Source: Bacillota bacterium
Lineage (GTDB): Bacteria; Bacillota; Clostridia; DSM-8532
Assembly: GCA_023411795.1 (NCBI GenBank)
Contig: JAEYOK010000052.1
Coordinates: 1-44,991 of the forward strand
DNA length: 44,991 bases
Reading direction: 5' to 3'
How positions within the stretch are numbered: the stretch's first letter is position 1; the number at the start of each line of letters is the position of its first letter. Made by a program: the position numbers and the translations under genes. Of this stretch, positions 32,986 to 40,868 are shown piece by piece. The notes under the pieces were generated by a model, which saw nothing but the letters and a program-made list of their open reading frames with translations, was not told the origin of the DNA and searched no databases.

Positions 32986-34173
32986 CTATTCCTCTCTTTC
33001 CAAGCATGCATATTTTTCAAGTTTCAATACTATCTGCTCAAGCTTAGAGAAATTCCTCATCTCCTGCGAAATTTTCATGCAATTTTCTTTGATTTTCGTA
33101 TTCATAATGAGTGTTTGGGTCTTAGATTTCAATGTTTCTGGAGTTAATTCCTTTATACTTTCTGTCACTCCCAGTTGCATAGAAACCAGACGCTTGGCCA
33201 CCTTATGCTGGTCATTGACCTGAGGTAATGCAAGCATCGGAACTCCAAAAAATAAAGCTTCGTTAACACTGTTAAAACCCGCATGAGTGATAAATACATC
33301 AGCCCGCTTTAAAATCTCTAGCTGTGGGAGAAAATCCTTTACCAAAAAATTTAGTGGAATTTCACCTAATTGTGAGACTTCACACTTATTTCCAATGGAC
33401 ATGCATACATAATAATCCGAATTACGAAATGCCGAAATACATGTCTTATAAAAATCTATAAAATTCGTATTCAAACTTCCAAGCGATATATATATAAGCT
33501 TTCTGTCCCTAATTACCGAAAGATCCAAGTCGTATGCTTCCTGTGTCCGGTCAATTGACGGACCAGCAAATAAATAGTCCGGCTCGTTTACACCATCATC
33601 TCCATTGAAACTACGAGTGGTGTATACGATATTCAAGTCTCCTTTGCTTGTAAATACCTGTTCTATTGAAGGCTCCTCAATTTTATAGTTTTCACAAATT
33701 CGTTTTAATATCTGATAGCAATGATCCAGTTGAGGATGGAATCTTGGTACAAGCATCTGCTTTGGTACCGGTGCTTGACTCATAGCAAAAGAGGAGTGGG
33801 AACACACAACTGGAATTTTAGTAATCTGTTTTAAAAAACATGCTCCTCCGAAAATAGAATCGCAAATAATCATATCATATTGTTCTTTTTTAGTAATATC
33901 CAATATCTCCGGCAACACCACTTCGTCATACAAAAGAATATACTCCATCAACATAAAAAACGGATGCCTGTCTGTCGGATGATATTCTTTTAAAAACAAA
34001 TCCAGCTTATTACTAAATCCAATCCATTTTGCTCCCATCTTTTTTACCTGTTCAGAAAATGGTTCCGAGCAAAAGTAGCTGACCTGGTTTCCTCTCTCTG
34101 TTAGTTTCTTAACCAATCCGAGAGTAGGGTTAATATGCCCATGCAAATTTGCATTTATAAACAGAATATTCAT
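32986..34173 (-). CDS. MGT-family glycosyltransferase (macrolide-type)
   Basis: This is a 395-aa GT1 enzyme of the UDP-sugar-dependent MGT/UGT group. The N-terminal NANLHGHINPTLGLVKKL contains the catalytic-base histidine. The donor-binding region near residues 292-325 has FITHAGFNSVNEALFFGVPML and ends PQVNDQ. Relatives glycosylate macrolides, flavonoids or other small molecules, often for detoxification. No membrane segment is seen. It has a good GGAGG site before ATG 34173. It is first in the unit with padR (2-bp gap) and the adenylyltransferase, behind a perfect-dyad promoter. The acceptor is unknown. Confidence 0.9.
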   Translation of the reverse strand: MNILFINANLHGHINPTLGLVKKLTERGNQVSYFCSEPFSEQVKKMGAKWIGFSNKLDLFLKEYHPTDRHPFFMLMEYILLYDEVVLPEILDITKKEQYDMIICDSIFGGACFLKQITKIPVVCSHSSFAMSQAPVPKQMLVPRFHPQLDHCYQILKRICENYKIEEPSIEQVFTSKGDLNIVYTTRSFNGDDGVNEPDYLFAGPSIDRTQEAYDLDLSVIRDRKLIYISLGSLNTNFIDFYKTCISAFRNSDYYVCMSIGNKCEVSQLGEIPLNFLVKDFLPQLEILKRADVFITHAGFNSVNEALFFGVPMLALPQVNDQHKVAKRLVSMQLGVTESIKELTPETLKSKTQTLIMNTKIKENCMKISQEMRNFSKLEQIVLKLEKYACLEREE

Positions 34174-34184
34174 TACGTCCTCCT

Positions 34185-34236
34185 TATATCACTCTGATAT
34201 ATTATGTATTATATCAGAGTGATATAGTTGGGACAA
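34185..34236 (-). promoter_or_regulatory. Promoter and duplicated dyad operator of the GT-padR unit
   Basis: Arms 34185-34201 and 34210-34226 are perfect 17-bp inverted repeats around an 8-bp spacer. Each arm is itself a dyad, TATATCA-CTC-TGATATA, so two operators lie with centres 25 bp apart. On the minus strand a promoter TTGTCC (34231-34236), 17-bp spacer, TATAAT (34208-34213) overlaps them. A dimeric PadR bound here would block the promoter. The -35 lies in the adjoining GGGACAA repeat. Confidence 0.75.
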
Positions 34237-34280
34237 GGGGACAGGTACCTGATGGGACAAGGGGACAGGTACCTTGTCCC
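34230..34280. repeat. GGTACC-centred palindromic repeat, set A
   Basis: Two copies of a 21-bp unit GGGACAAGGGGACAGGTACC(T) at 34230-34250 and 34254-34274, separated by GAT, are closed by TTGTCCC. The second copy can form a 9-bp stem GGGACAAGG/CCTTGTCCC. Related units recur at 36619-36757 on the other side of the kinase gene, resembling REP/MITE-like short interspersed repeats. Confidence 0.8.
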
Positions 34281-34295
34281 AAAACTATAAAAATA

Positions 34296-36263
34296 TTAAA
34301 AACCGTTACTTTCTATTGGGACACTAAATTTACCATTTCTGAACGCTATTCTGTCTCCGTTTGTAAGTCGAAGATCCGCGGTGAAGCTACCGCTGCACAT
34401 CCCTCCGGAACCTCCCCACTCCTCTATGGTAACCGAGCAGGTGGATTGATATAGACCCGAATAACCCTGTTCGTTGTAGGGGAAGAAATAGTAATTAAAA
34501 TAATCGTTTTTATATGAGAGAAGGAAGGCGCTATCAAAATTAAAAGTTTTTGTGTAAACTCCTCCGCTTTCTACATTTTTAGGTAAGGTTATTCCGAAGA
34601 AAGTATTTGAATCATTTTCATCATAAAAAAATACTTCCCAGCATTCATACCCGTAACTTACTGAACCTGCTGCAATTAAATAACGCTTTTTGCCGTTAAC
34701 CTCAAATTCTGCATAACCCTCGGGTTCCTTTTCAACTTCAGGGGTGGGCTCCGGGGTTGGAGCGGGTGTTGGTACAGGAGTTGGTTCGGGAGTAGTAACG
34801 GGGGTTGGAACAGGGGTTGCCGGAGGCTCCTGCGCCGGGTCAGAGGGTATTGCCGGAGCTATGGGTTCCTGTTTAACAGGAGATTCCAAATTTAAGCTTG
34901 GAGATGGTTGTACGGATGGTGCTTCGGAAGGCTGATCGGATATTATAGGATCGCTGCCTGTTGTCGGTTGATTTGTAGGTGAGGCGGTATTAAGCTGACT
35001 GTTTTCATTGGCAGCAGCTGTTGCTTGACTGCTTAACTTCTCTGCATCAAGTCCTACCGATTTTACCCAAATGGTTATAACCAATAAGAGAAAGGTAATT
35101 CCAGCAACGATGATGGGCACTCTTAACCTGTTTTTATTTGAACCGGTCTGAGAGTAGCCTGAAGAAACATCTGTCTGTGGATTGTTCTGCGACAAAGGCA
35201 TCGTCAGAGGTATAGTTTTTGAAATTGGTTCCGTTTTACCGGATGGATCGTTTTGTGAAACAGATTGTCCTGATGGTGTGGTTGAATAATTAAAGGCCGT
35301 ATAGAGCTCTCCCATATTCTGATACCTGTTTTTTTGCAGTACAGCCAGGCCCTTTAGAAGAGCGTTTTCCTGAGCTTCTGTTATGTCTGCCCCCAGCTTT
35401 GATGGCGTTTCAAGATGATCTTCAATCATTCTCTCCATGGATTCGGGAGGAGTTTCGCCCGTGATGGCCTTATAAATAGTTGCGCAGAGGGCATATACAT
35501 CGGTCCAAGGGCCTTGGCTCCCGCGTGTACGGTATTGTTCTTCAGGTGCATATCCAGGCTTTAAGAGTACAGACAGGCTCTTAGCTCCTTCTGTTGAAAT
35601 TTCTCTGGCTGCCCCGAAATCGAGGAGCTTGATATCTCCGTCTTTTGTCAACATAATATTATCCGGGCTTATATCTCTGTGGATAATACCCTCCGCATGC
35701 ATTAGAGAAAGTGATCGAATGAGAGGCTTAACAAGCTCAAACACATGATTCGCCGGAAGCCTTTCGCCATGGTCTTTCAGATATTGCTTTAGTGTCGTCC
35801 CCTCAACGTATTCCATGACAATATAAGCTGTTCCGTTTTCCTTAAAGAAATCCTTGACAGAAACGATACCGGGAAGGCTATAAAATTTAGCAAGGCTCTT
35901 GGCTTCACCGACAAATTTATCAAGGCCGTTGATATAGGCTTCATTTTTATCTCCGGAGAAAGGTGTGACAGTGGTCGTAACAGTGGTCTCTCTGGTGACG
36001 AAGCCCGAGGGGTAATACTCCTTTATGGCAACCTTCATATCCAGATTGAGGTCCCAGCCAAGATAGGTGATGCCAAAACCACCCTCACCTAAAACTTTTC
36101 CAACAAAATACTTACCGTTTAAAATAGTTTGTGGTGGTAGATGATGCACAGGTCGAGTGTAGCTGCTGTCCATCCAACCGCACCGAGGGCAGGGAACATC
36201 TTTGCTTTCGATCTTTCCCATGCAGCCCATACAAAGCTTATTGACATCTGAAGAATTATCCAA
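34296..36263 (-). CDS. Membrane-anchored Ser/Thr protein kinase with zinc ribbon
   Basis: This 655-aa protein has the order: zinc ribbon (Cys11, 14, 25, 28), kinase domain from about 50 to 325 (glycine loop GEGGFG 59-64, Lys81, HRD 195-197 with Asp197, DFG 215-217), a Ser/Thr-rich linker, one membrane helix (382-400), a Thr-Pro repeat stalk (about 475-512) and an extracellular C-terminal domain (about 515-655) of unknown fold. Catalytic residues look intact (HRDISPDN is a common bacterial variant). It starts at TTG 36263 behind GGAGG. It differs from PrkC, lacking PASTA repeats. It sits alone between two repeat clusters. Confidence 0.92.
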   Translation of the reverse strand: MDNSSDVNKLCMGCMGKIESKDVPCPRCGWMDSSYTRPVHHLPPQTILNGKYFVGKVLGEGGFGITYLGWDLNLDMKVAIKEYYPSGFVTRETTVTTTVTPFSGDKNEAYINGLDKFVGEAKSLAKFYSLPGIVSVKDFFKENGTAYIVMEYVEGTTLKQYLKDHGERLPANHVFELVKPLIRSLSLMHAEGIIHRDISPDNIMLTKDGDIKLLDFGAAREISTEGAKSLSVLLKPGYAPEEQYRTRGSQGPWTDVYALCATIYKAITGETPPESMERMIEDHLETPSKLGADITEAQENALLKGLAVLQKNRYQNMGELYTAFNYSTTPSGQSVSQNDPSGKTEPISKTIPLTMPLSQNNPQTDVSSGYSQTGSNKNRLRVPIIVAGITFLLLVITIWVKSVGLDAEKLSSQATAAANENSQLNTASPTNQPTTGSDPIISDQPSEAPSVQPSPSLNLESPVKQEPIAPAIPSDPAQEPPATPVPTPVTTPEPTPVPTPAPTPEPTPEVEKEPEGYAEFEVNGKKRYLIAAGSVSYGYECWEVFFYDENDSNTFFGITLPKNVESGGVYTKTFNFDSAFLLSYKNDYFNYYFFPYNEQGYSGLYQSTCSVTIEEWGGSGGMCSGSFTADLRLTNGDRIAFRNGKFSVPIESNGF

Positions 36264-36265
36264 GG

Positions 36266-36370
36266 TTATCCCTCCAAATAGTAATTATAAAAGCATTTAT
36301 CTTCCACGATAGACATGCAGCCCTTGCACAGGCTGTTAACCTCATTATTATCGAGCAACTTCCCACTCAT
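36266..36370 (-). pseudogene. Truncated duplicate of the kinase N-terminus (34 codons)
   Basis: Translation from ATG 36370 gives 34 residues including NEVNSLCKGCMSIVEDKC, which matches the start of the adjacent kinase (DVNKLCMGCMGKIESKDVPC), including the first zinc CxxC. The ORF stops at 36266, two bases before the kinase TTG, and its last codons contain the kinase ribosome-binding site. No good ribosome-binding site precedes it. It is most simply a remnant of partial duplication; a coupled leader peptide is possible. Confidence 0.55.
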
Positions 36371-36618
36371 GGAAAATACTATAAATATTCTATACTAGTT
36401 TGCTTTCAGATGGTTCCTATATTTTGTAGGAGCGTTTTGACCCCTTAGACCAAGTAGGCAGATTGGATGTAATCCCGTAAAATCCAGTATAATCAAGGCT
36501 TGCAACCTTGTAATCAATATTACACACTCAACATGGCTCGAGTTGATGGAATTGATGTCTACGGGTTTTTCCTTTTTCTCTTATGAGCTAAGTATGCACG
36601 TGTACACTATGTTTATCA
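36371..36618. other. Spacer upstream of the kinase, no gene seen
   Basis: A 248-bp A/T-rich stretch with no supported gene. On the minus strand TTACAA, 16 bp, TATACT (about 36470-36500) is a weak promoter candidate for the kinase. A CAAGG(TTG)CAAGCCTTG inverted repeat lies at about 36496-36512. The longer plus-strand frame here (36543-36944) is judged spurious. Confidence 0.35.
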
Positions 36619-36757
36619 TGTCGAATAAACTGGGACAAGGTACCTGTGAACTGAACCCTTTTCCCACCTGGGGTTCAGTTCATTGTCCCCCTTGTCCTAT
36701 CTGTCGAATAAACTGGGACAAGGTACCTGTCCCCTTGTCCCATCCCCTTGTCCCAGT
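36619..36757. repeat. GGTACC-centred palindromic repeat, set B
   Basis: A 29-bp unit TGTCGAATAAACTGGGACAAGG(TACCTGT) is present at 36619-36647 and again, identical, at 36702-36730. Between them GAACTGAACCC and GGGTTCAGTTC (about 36648-36681) form a long hairpin. GGGGACAGGTACCTGTCCCC-type palindromes recur. The cluster touches the stop codon of the Lon-family gene at 36758. Confidence 0.8.
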
Positions 36758-39160
36758 TTACAGGTATTTTGCTGTGGTTTCGGCAAAATGGCGAAGCTTT
36801 TTATATACTCTATCGTTTACCGTTCCTACCGGATATGTGCCGTCAGGAAGTCTTTCTCCGGCGGGTACACCGGTTAATATTTCAATACCTTCATCCACTG
36901 TCTTTATAGGGTATATGTTAAATAATCCTTTTTCGACCGCTTGAACCACCTCGTCCGATAATACCAGGTTCTTAATGTTCTGGTGTGGAATTATTACACC
37001 CTGTTTACCATTGAGGCCATTAATCTTGCATATTTCAAAGAAACCTTCAATTTTAAATGTGGCACCACCTATTGGTTGTATATATCCCATCTGATTTACT
37101 GAGCCGGTTACAGCTATGCCCTGATAAACGGGCAAATCTGACAGACTGGAGAGAATAGCAAATAATTCGGTTGATGAGGCACTATCTCCCTCAATACCGC
37201 TATATAACTGCTCAAAGCATATACTAGCTGCCAATGACAGTGGTATTTCCTGAGCATATTTCTTCCCTATATAGCCGCTCAAGATCAATACTCCCTTGGA
37301 ATGTGTCGTCCCACCTGTCTCAACTTCCCGCTCAATATCGAGTATTCCTGTTTTCCCCATGTAAGTGGCGGCTGTTATACGGCTTGGCTTACCAAAGGAG
37401 TAGTCACCTAAGTCTATAACAGCAAGACCGTTAATCTGGCCCACCATGTAACCATCCGTATCAATCAGTAATGTCCCCTCACGAATAAGTTCCAGAAGTT
37501 CTTCATCATATTTATTTGACCGTTTCTTTTTTTCATGTATGGCTTTCTTGACATGGCGATCGGATACAAGACGACTACCCTCAATTTTAGCCCAGGTACC
37601 TGCTTCGCCTAAAATATTGACGATCTCTGAAAATCTTGTGGTAAGCTTTTTCTGATCCTGAACAAGCCAGGAGCTGTAATTAACAACCTCAGCCACTCCC
37701 GATTTATCAAAATGCCTTACGCCTTCCTTGTTGCAATAGGCTCCTATGTATTGGGCGAGGCGTTGAACGTTATCATCGTTCCAGTCCATGTGGTCGTCAA
37801 AATCAGCTTTAATTTTAAAATGCTTCTTAAAATCTCTGTCATAATTATATAGTAGCTGATAAATTTCGCTACTTCCTACAAATATTATTTTTACATTGAT
37901 AGCAATGGGTTCGGGTTTCAATGCCGATACTGCTACTAATCCCATCTGCTCCTTTATATTCTCAATAATAATCTGTCTGGTCTTTAAAGTCCGCTTTATA
38001 GCCTCGAAGGACTGAGGATTTGAGAGAACATCGTTTATTTGAAGAATTAAAAAACCGCCATTAGCCTGATGAAACAACCCAGGCTTAATAAGAGTATAAT
38101 CTGTTGTCATGGTTCCAAATTCATTCTCATATTCGCATCTACCCATAAGATTGTAAAAGGTAGGGTTATAGTCCACTATTACAGGGGCACCGTGGAGCCG
38201 GCTGTTATCCACCAGGAGATTCACCTTATACCGTTCATAGGGATTCTCTTCTCCATTCTTTCTCATCATGAGCATCTGGATTAGTGCACTTTGTTGATCA
38301 TCATCGTAATTTCTTTCCACCAGATGCTCAATGTTTTCCAGAATATCTTCTTTAACCTTTTCGAGATGCTCAACGATAAATGGATAGAGGCTGTATTTTT
38401 CTTTTATATCGTCAACATGTATACCAACAGCATAGAGGGCAATCTGGTTCTCCCATTCCTTAATTGCATTCTCTGCTTCGGCCTCAACTTCCCGGATTTT
38501 CCTCATTGTATCGCTCGTCTCAGCTTGAAGAGCATCAGAGGATTTAGACATTTCAATCTTTACCTCTTCATCCAATGCTTTAAATTCCTCTTCACTTAAA
38601 GGCTCTCCATCAACTATGGGCATAAAATAGATGCCTGAGTTTGCAAGCTTTACTCTAAAACCTCGTTCAGCCGCTTCATTACTCAGTTCCATAACATATT
38701 CATCTTTTTTATTGCGGAATTCTTTTATGATACGGGAACGTTCCTCTTCATATTCGTCTCCGTCAAAGGCCTTGGATATTTCCTGTTCAATTATCCTTAC
38801 AAAGTCTTCCATGTCCTTCTTGAATTCCCTACCCATACCGGCAGGAAGATTTAAAGCCTTTGGCCTGTTGGAATCTTCAAAATTATAGATATAGCACCAA
38901 TCGTCAGGTACAGGCATAAATCTAGCCTGTCTTTGGGCGCTTTCCAAAGCATATCTGGTTTTGCCCTCTCCCGACTCCCCTGCCATATATAGATTATAAC
39001 CGTCAAATTGGATACTAAGGCCAAACTCAGTGGCCTCAGATGCTCTTTTTTGTCCTATAAGCTCCCGTGATGGGGTTAAAAGTGATGTGTCTTGAAACTT
39101 GAAAACCGAAGGATCACATTTCCTTCTTAATTCACCGATACTAAGCGGAGTTACTGCCAT
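36758..39160 (-). CDS. Lon-family ATP-dependent protease, YcbZ/LonH type (AAA_32)
   Basis: This 800-aa protein is distinct from classical Lon. It lacks the LAN substrate-binding domain. It starts with a RecA-like segment whose Walker A is GESGEGKT (61-68), followed by a long helical insert (about 115-290), the rest of the AAA domain with PVIVDYNPTFYNL and QANGGFLILQINDVL, and a C-terminal Lon peptidase domain. The catalytic dyad is intact: Ser near 662 in EGDSASSTEL, and Lys near 703 in GGATFKIEGFF. Homologues are often annotated as putative ATP-dependent proteases; substrates are unknown. It is last in the tsaE-tsaB-rimI unit. Confidence 0.9.
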   Translation of the reverse strand: MAVTPLSIGELRRKCDPSVFKFQDTSLLTPSRELIGQKRASEATEFGLSIQFDGYNLYMAGESGEGKTRYALESAQRQARFMPVPDDWCYIYNFEDSNRPKALNLPAGMGREFKKDMEDFVRIIEQEISKAFDGDEYEEERSRIIKEFRNKKDEYVMELSNEAAERGFRVKLANSGIYFMPIVDGEPLSEEEFKALDEEVKIEMSKSSDALQAETSDTMRKIREVEAEAENAIKEWENQIALYAVGIHVDDIKEKYSLYPFIVEHLEKVKEDILENIEHLVERNYDDDQQSALIQMLMMRKNGEENPYERYKVNLLVDNSRLHGAPVIVDYNPTFYNLMGRCEYENEFGTMTTDYTLIKPGLFHQANGGFLILQINDVLSNPQSFEAIKRTLKTRQIIIENIKEQMGLVAVSALKPEPIAINVKIIFVGSSEIYQLLYNYDRDFKKHFKIKADFDDHMDWNDDNVQRLAQYIGAYCNKEGVRHFDKSGVAEVVNYSSWLVQDQKKLTTRFSEIVNILGEAGTWAKIEGSRLVSDRHVKKAIHEKKKRSNKYDEELLELIREGTLLIDTDGYMVGQINGLAVIDLGDYSFGKPSRITAATYMGKTGILDIEREVETGGTTHSKGVLILSGYIGKKYAQEIPLSLAASICFEQLYSGIEGDSASSTELFAILSSLSDLPVYQGIAVTGSVNQMGYIQPIGGATFKIEGFFEICKINGLNGKQGVIIPHQNIKNLVLSDEVVQAVEKGLFNIYPIKTVDEGIEILTGVPAGERLPDGTYPVGTVNDRVYKKLRHFAETTAKYL

Positions 39161-39250
39161 ATAAACACCCCCGTTATGTTACCTTTATCATTCTATCTAC
39201 CACTATGGAAAAATATGAAACAAAGGGTGTTTTTGTGAATATTCTAAAAA

Positions 39251-39700
39251 TTAAAGTCTTAACCACATTATGATGGCATCTTCATTATTGTCGGAATAGT
39301 ATTGTTTGCGCACTCCTGAAGAAACAAAACCAAAACTCTCATAGAGCGATATTGCTACATGATTGCTTCTTCTTACCTCTAAGGTTATTGCGATAATTTC
39401 CATATCTTTAGCTTTTTTAATAAGGGCTGAGATAAGTGCTTTGCCGTAACCTAATTTCCTAAAATCGGGATGGACAGCTATATTTGTTATATGTCCCTCA
39501 TCGATTATCTTCCAGAACCCAATATAGCCTACAATCTTTCCCATATTCTCAACTACAAGATAATGGGCATTAAGATTATACAACTCATCTTCAAACATTG
39601 TTTTGGACCAGGGAGTTCTAAAACTCTTATTCTCTACTTCTAGAATACCCTCAAGGTCCCTTTCTTCCATTGTACGGATTATAGGCTCTATGTATTTCAT
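39251..39700 (-). CDS. rimI: Ribosomal-protein-alanine N-acetyltransferase RimI-like
   Basis: This 149-aa GNAT enzyme is assumed to acetylate the N-terminal alanine of S18 by homology; in many bacteria it lies beside tsaB and tsaD. Features include MEERDLEGILEVENKSFRTPWS at the N-terminus, the acetyl-CoA loop VHPDFRKLGYGKALISAL, and the C-terminal NHVAISLYESFGFVSSGVRKQYY. It follows tsaB by 22 bp. The association with t6A genes is typical; the exact substrate is not shown by the sequence. Confidence 0.93.
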   Translation of the reverse strand: MKYIEPIIRTMEERDLEGILEVENKSFRTPWSKTMFEDELYNLNAHYLVVENMGKIVGYIGFWKIIDEGHITNIAVHPDFRKLGYGKALISALIKKAKDMEIIAITLEVRRSNHVAISLYESFGFVSSGVRKQYYSDNNEDAIIMWLRL

Positions 39701-39722
39701 ACTGTGCCTCCCGATGCCATGC

Positions 39723-40424
39723 TCACTTCTCTTGAATATTTTTCATTCTTTCAGCCTGGGATTTTCTAAGATAGAGGGGCTCAAGTTCAAATGCACTCAC
39801 GGATTTGTTGTTAAGATAAGCTTCCTCTGCTAATAGGGCTGTTGCAGAAGCTCTTGGGAATGTCATTAACTGATCAGCACTTATTATACCGGTTCCTAAT
39901 TCACTATATAGTCTGTCTGAATGGAGAGGTGCCCCATCCCCCAGAATCATGATATCTTCATTATATTTTTCTGCATAGCTTATCCACTCTTCAATATGGA
40001 TACCTAAATCAGGAGTGAGCTTTTCCAGTTTATTATTCTTTTTACGGTAGAATGCTGAAAAAACCTGGCTATTTCTCGCATCTAGCATAGGCGAAATGAT
40101 TCCCTTAAAATCCGGAATAGAAAAAGCAAGAGAATCAAGGGTTGGAATACCACACACAGGCCTTTTAAGAGAGTAGGCAAGTCCTTTTATTGTTACCACA
40201 CCTATTCTAAGGCCCGTAAATGATCCTGGACCAATTGCCGCAGCAAAAAGATCTACATCCTTAAAACCCTTATCCAAAATGGAAAGAACATTCTTAAGCA
40301 TGGGTATTATTTTTTGGGAATGAGTCTTCCCATGCTGTGTCGAGAGTTCTGCCACAACCTTTTTATCCTCAACAACAGCACATGAGGCAGTAAGACCTGA
40401 AGTATCAACCGCGAGGGTCAGCAT
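39723..40424 (-). CDS. tsaB: tRNA t6A modification protein TsaB
   Basis: TsaB is the pseudo-ATPase partner of TsaD and TsaE in making N6-threonylcarbamoyladenosine at tRNA position 37. It has 233 aa. The start LTLAVDTSGLTASCAVVED, then HGKTHSQKIIPML and AAAIGPGSFTGLRIG are family signatures. The ATG overlaps the tsaE stop by one base (TAATG), so synthesis is coupled. tsaD and tsaC must be elsewhere. Confidence 0.95.
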   Translation of the reverse strand: MLTLAVDTSGLTASCAVVEDKKVVAELSTQHGKTHSQKIIPMLKNVLSILDKGFKDVDLFAAAIGPGSFTGLRIGVVTIKGLAYSLKRPVCGIPTLDSLAFSIPDFKGIISPMLDARNSQVFSAFYRKKNNKLEKLTPDLGIHIEEWISYAEKYNEDIMILGDGAPLHSDRLYSELGTGIISADQLMTFPRASATALLAEEAYLNNKSVSAFELEPLYLRKSQAERMKNIQEK

Positions 40425-40864
40425 TATATTACCCGCCTTTCAATTTTGATGACACGACTATCGGGCTCTTTACAATCTCTTTCAAGCTTGATGTGTATAG
40501 TCCCGGGCGGGAGAATATCCAATACCTTGTCGCCCCATTCAACAACATTTACCGCATCATCTGAAAAGTATTCTTCCCAGCCGATGGCGAGGAGTTCCTC
40601 AGAATCATCTATACGGTAAACATCAAAATGATTAAAGATAGTATCACCCTGGTAAGTATTAACCAATGTGAAGGTTGGGCTTGTAATAGGTTCCTCTATT
40701 CCAAACCCTGCTGCAATACCCTTGGTCAAAGCTGTTTTCCCCGTTCCTAAATCCCCCTCAAGGCTCAATGTGTCACCTGGCTTTAATTCCTTGGAAAGCT
40801 TTTTCCCGAAATTATATGTTTCTTCTTCCGACTGTGATTTAAAAATATGAATTTCTGTCGGCAT
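40424..40864 (-). CDS. tsaE: tRNA t6A modification ATPase TsaE
   Basis: TsaE is the ATPase that regenerates the TsaBD complex during t6A synthesis. The start is ATG 40864 (MPTEIHIFKSQSEEET, 146 aa), with AGAAGGAT upstream; an upstream frame extension to 40906 overlaps the amidohydrolase and is rejected. Walker A GDLGTGKT is at 37-44; the TSPTFTLVNTY and FNHFDVYRI blocks and the ending with WGDKVLDILPPGTIHI follow. It begins 4 bp after the amidohydrolase and overlaps tsaB by one base. Confidence 0.95.
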   Translation of the reverse strand: MPTEIHIFKSQSEEETYNFGKKLSKELKPGDTLSLEGDLGTGKTALTKGIAAGFGIEEPITSPTFTLVNTYQGDTIFNHFDVYRIDDSEELLAIGWEEYFSDDAVNVVEWGDKVLDILPPGTIHIKLERDCKEPDSRVIKIERRVI

Positions 40865-40868
40865 CCTT

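Noticed and set aside
34744..34935. Glycine/valine repeat protein on the plus strand
   Set aside because: It is the antisense reading of the kinase Thr-Pro stalk; the repeat comes from codon periodicity, not a separate gene.
36543..36944. Plus-strand 133-codon frame over repeat set B
   Set aside because: It is composed of the palindromic repeats and the antisense of the Lon-like gene 3' end; no plausible start site.
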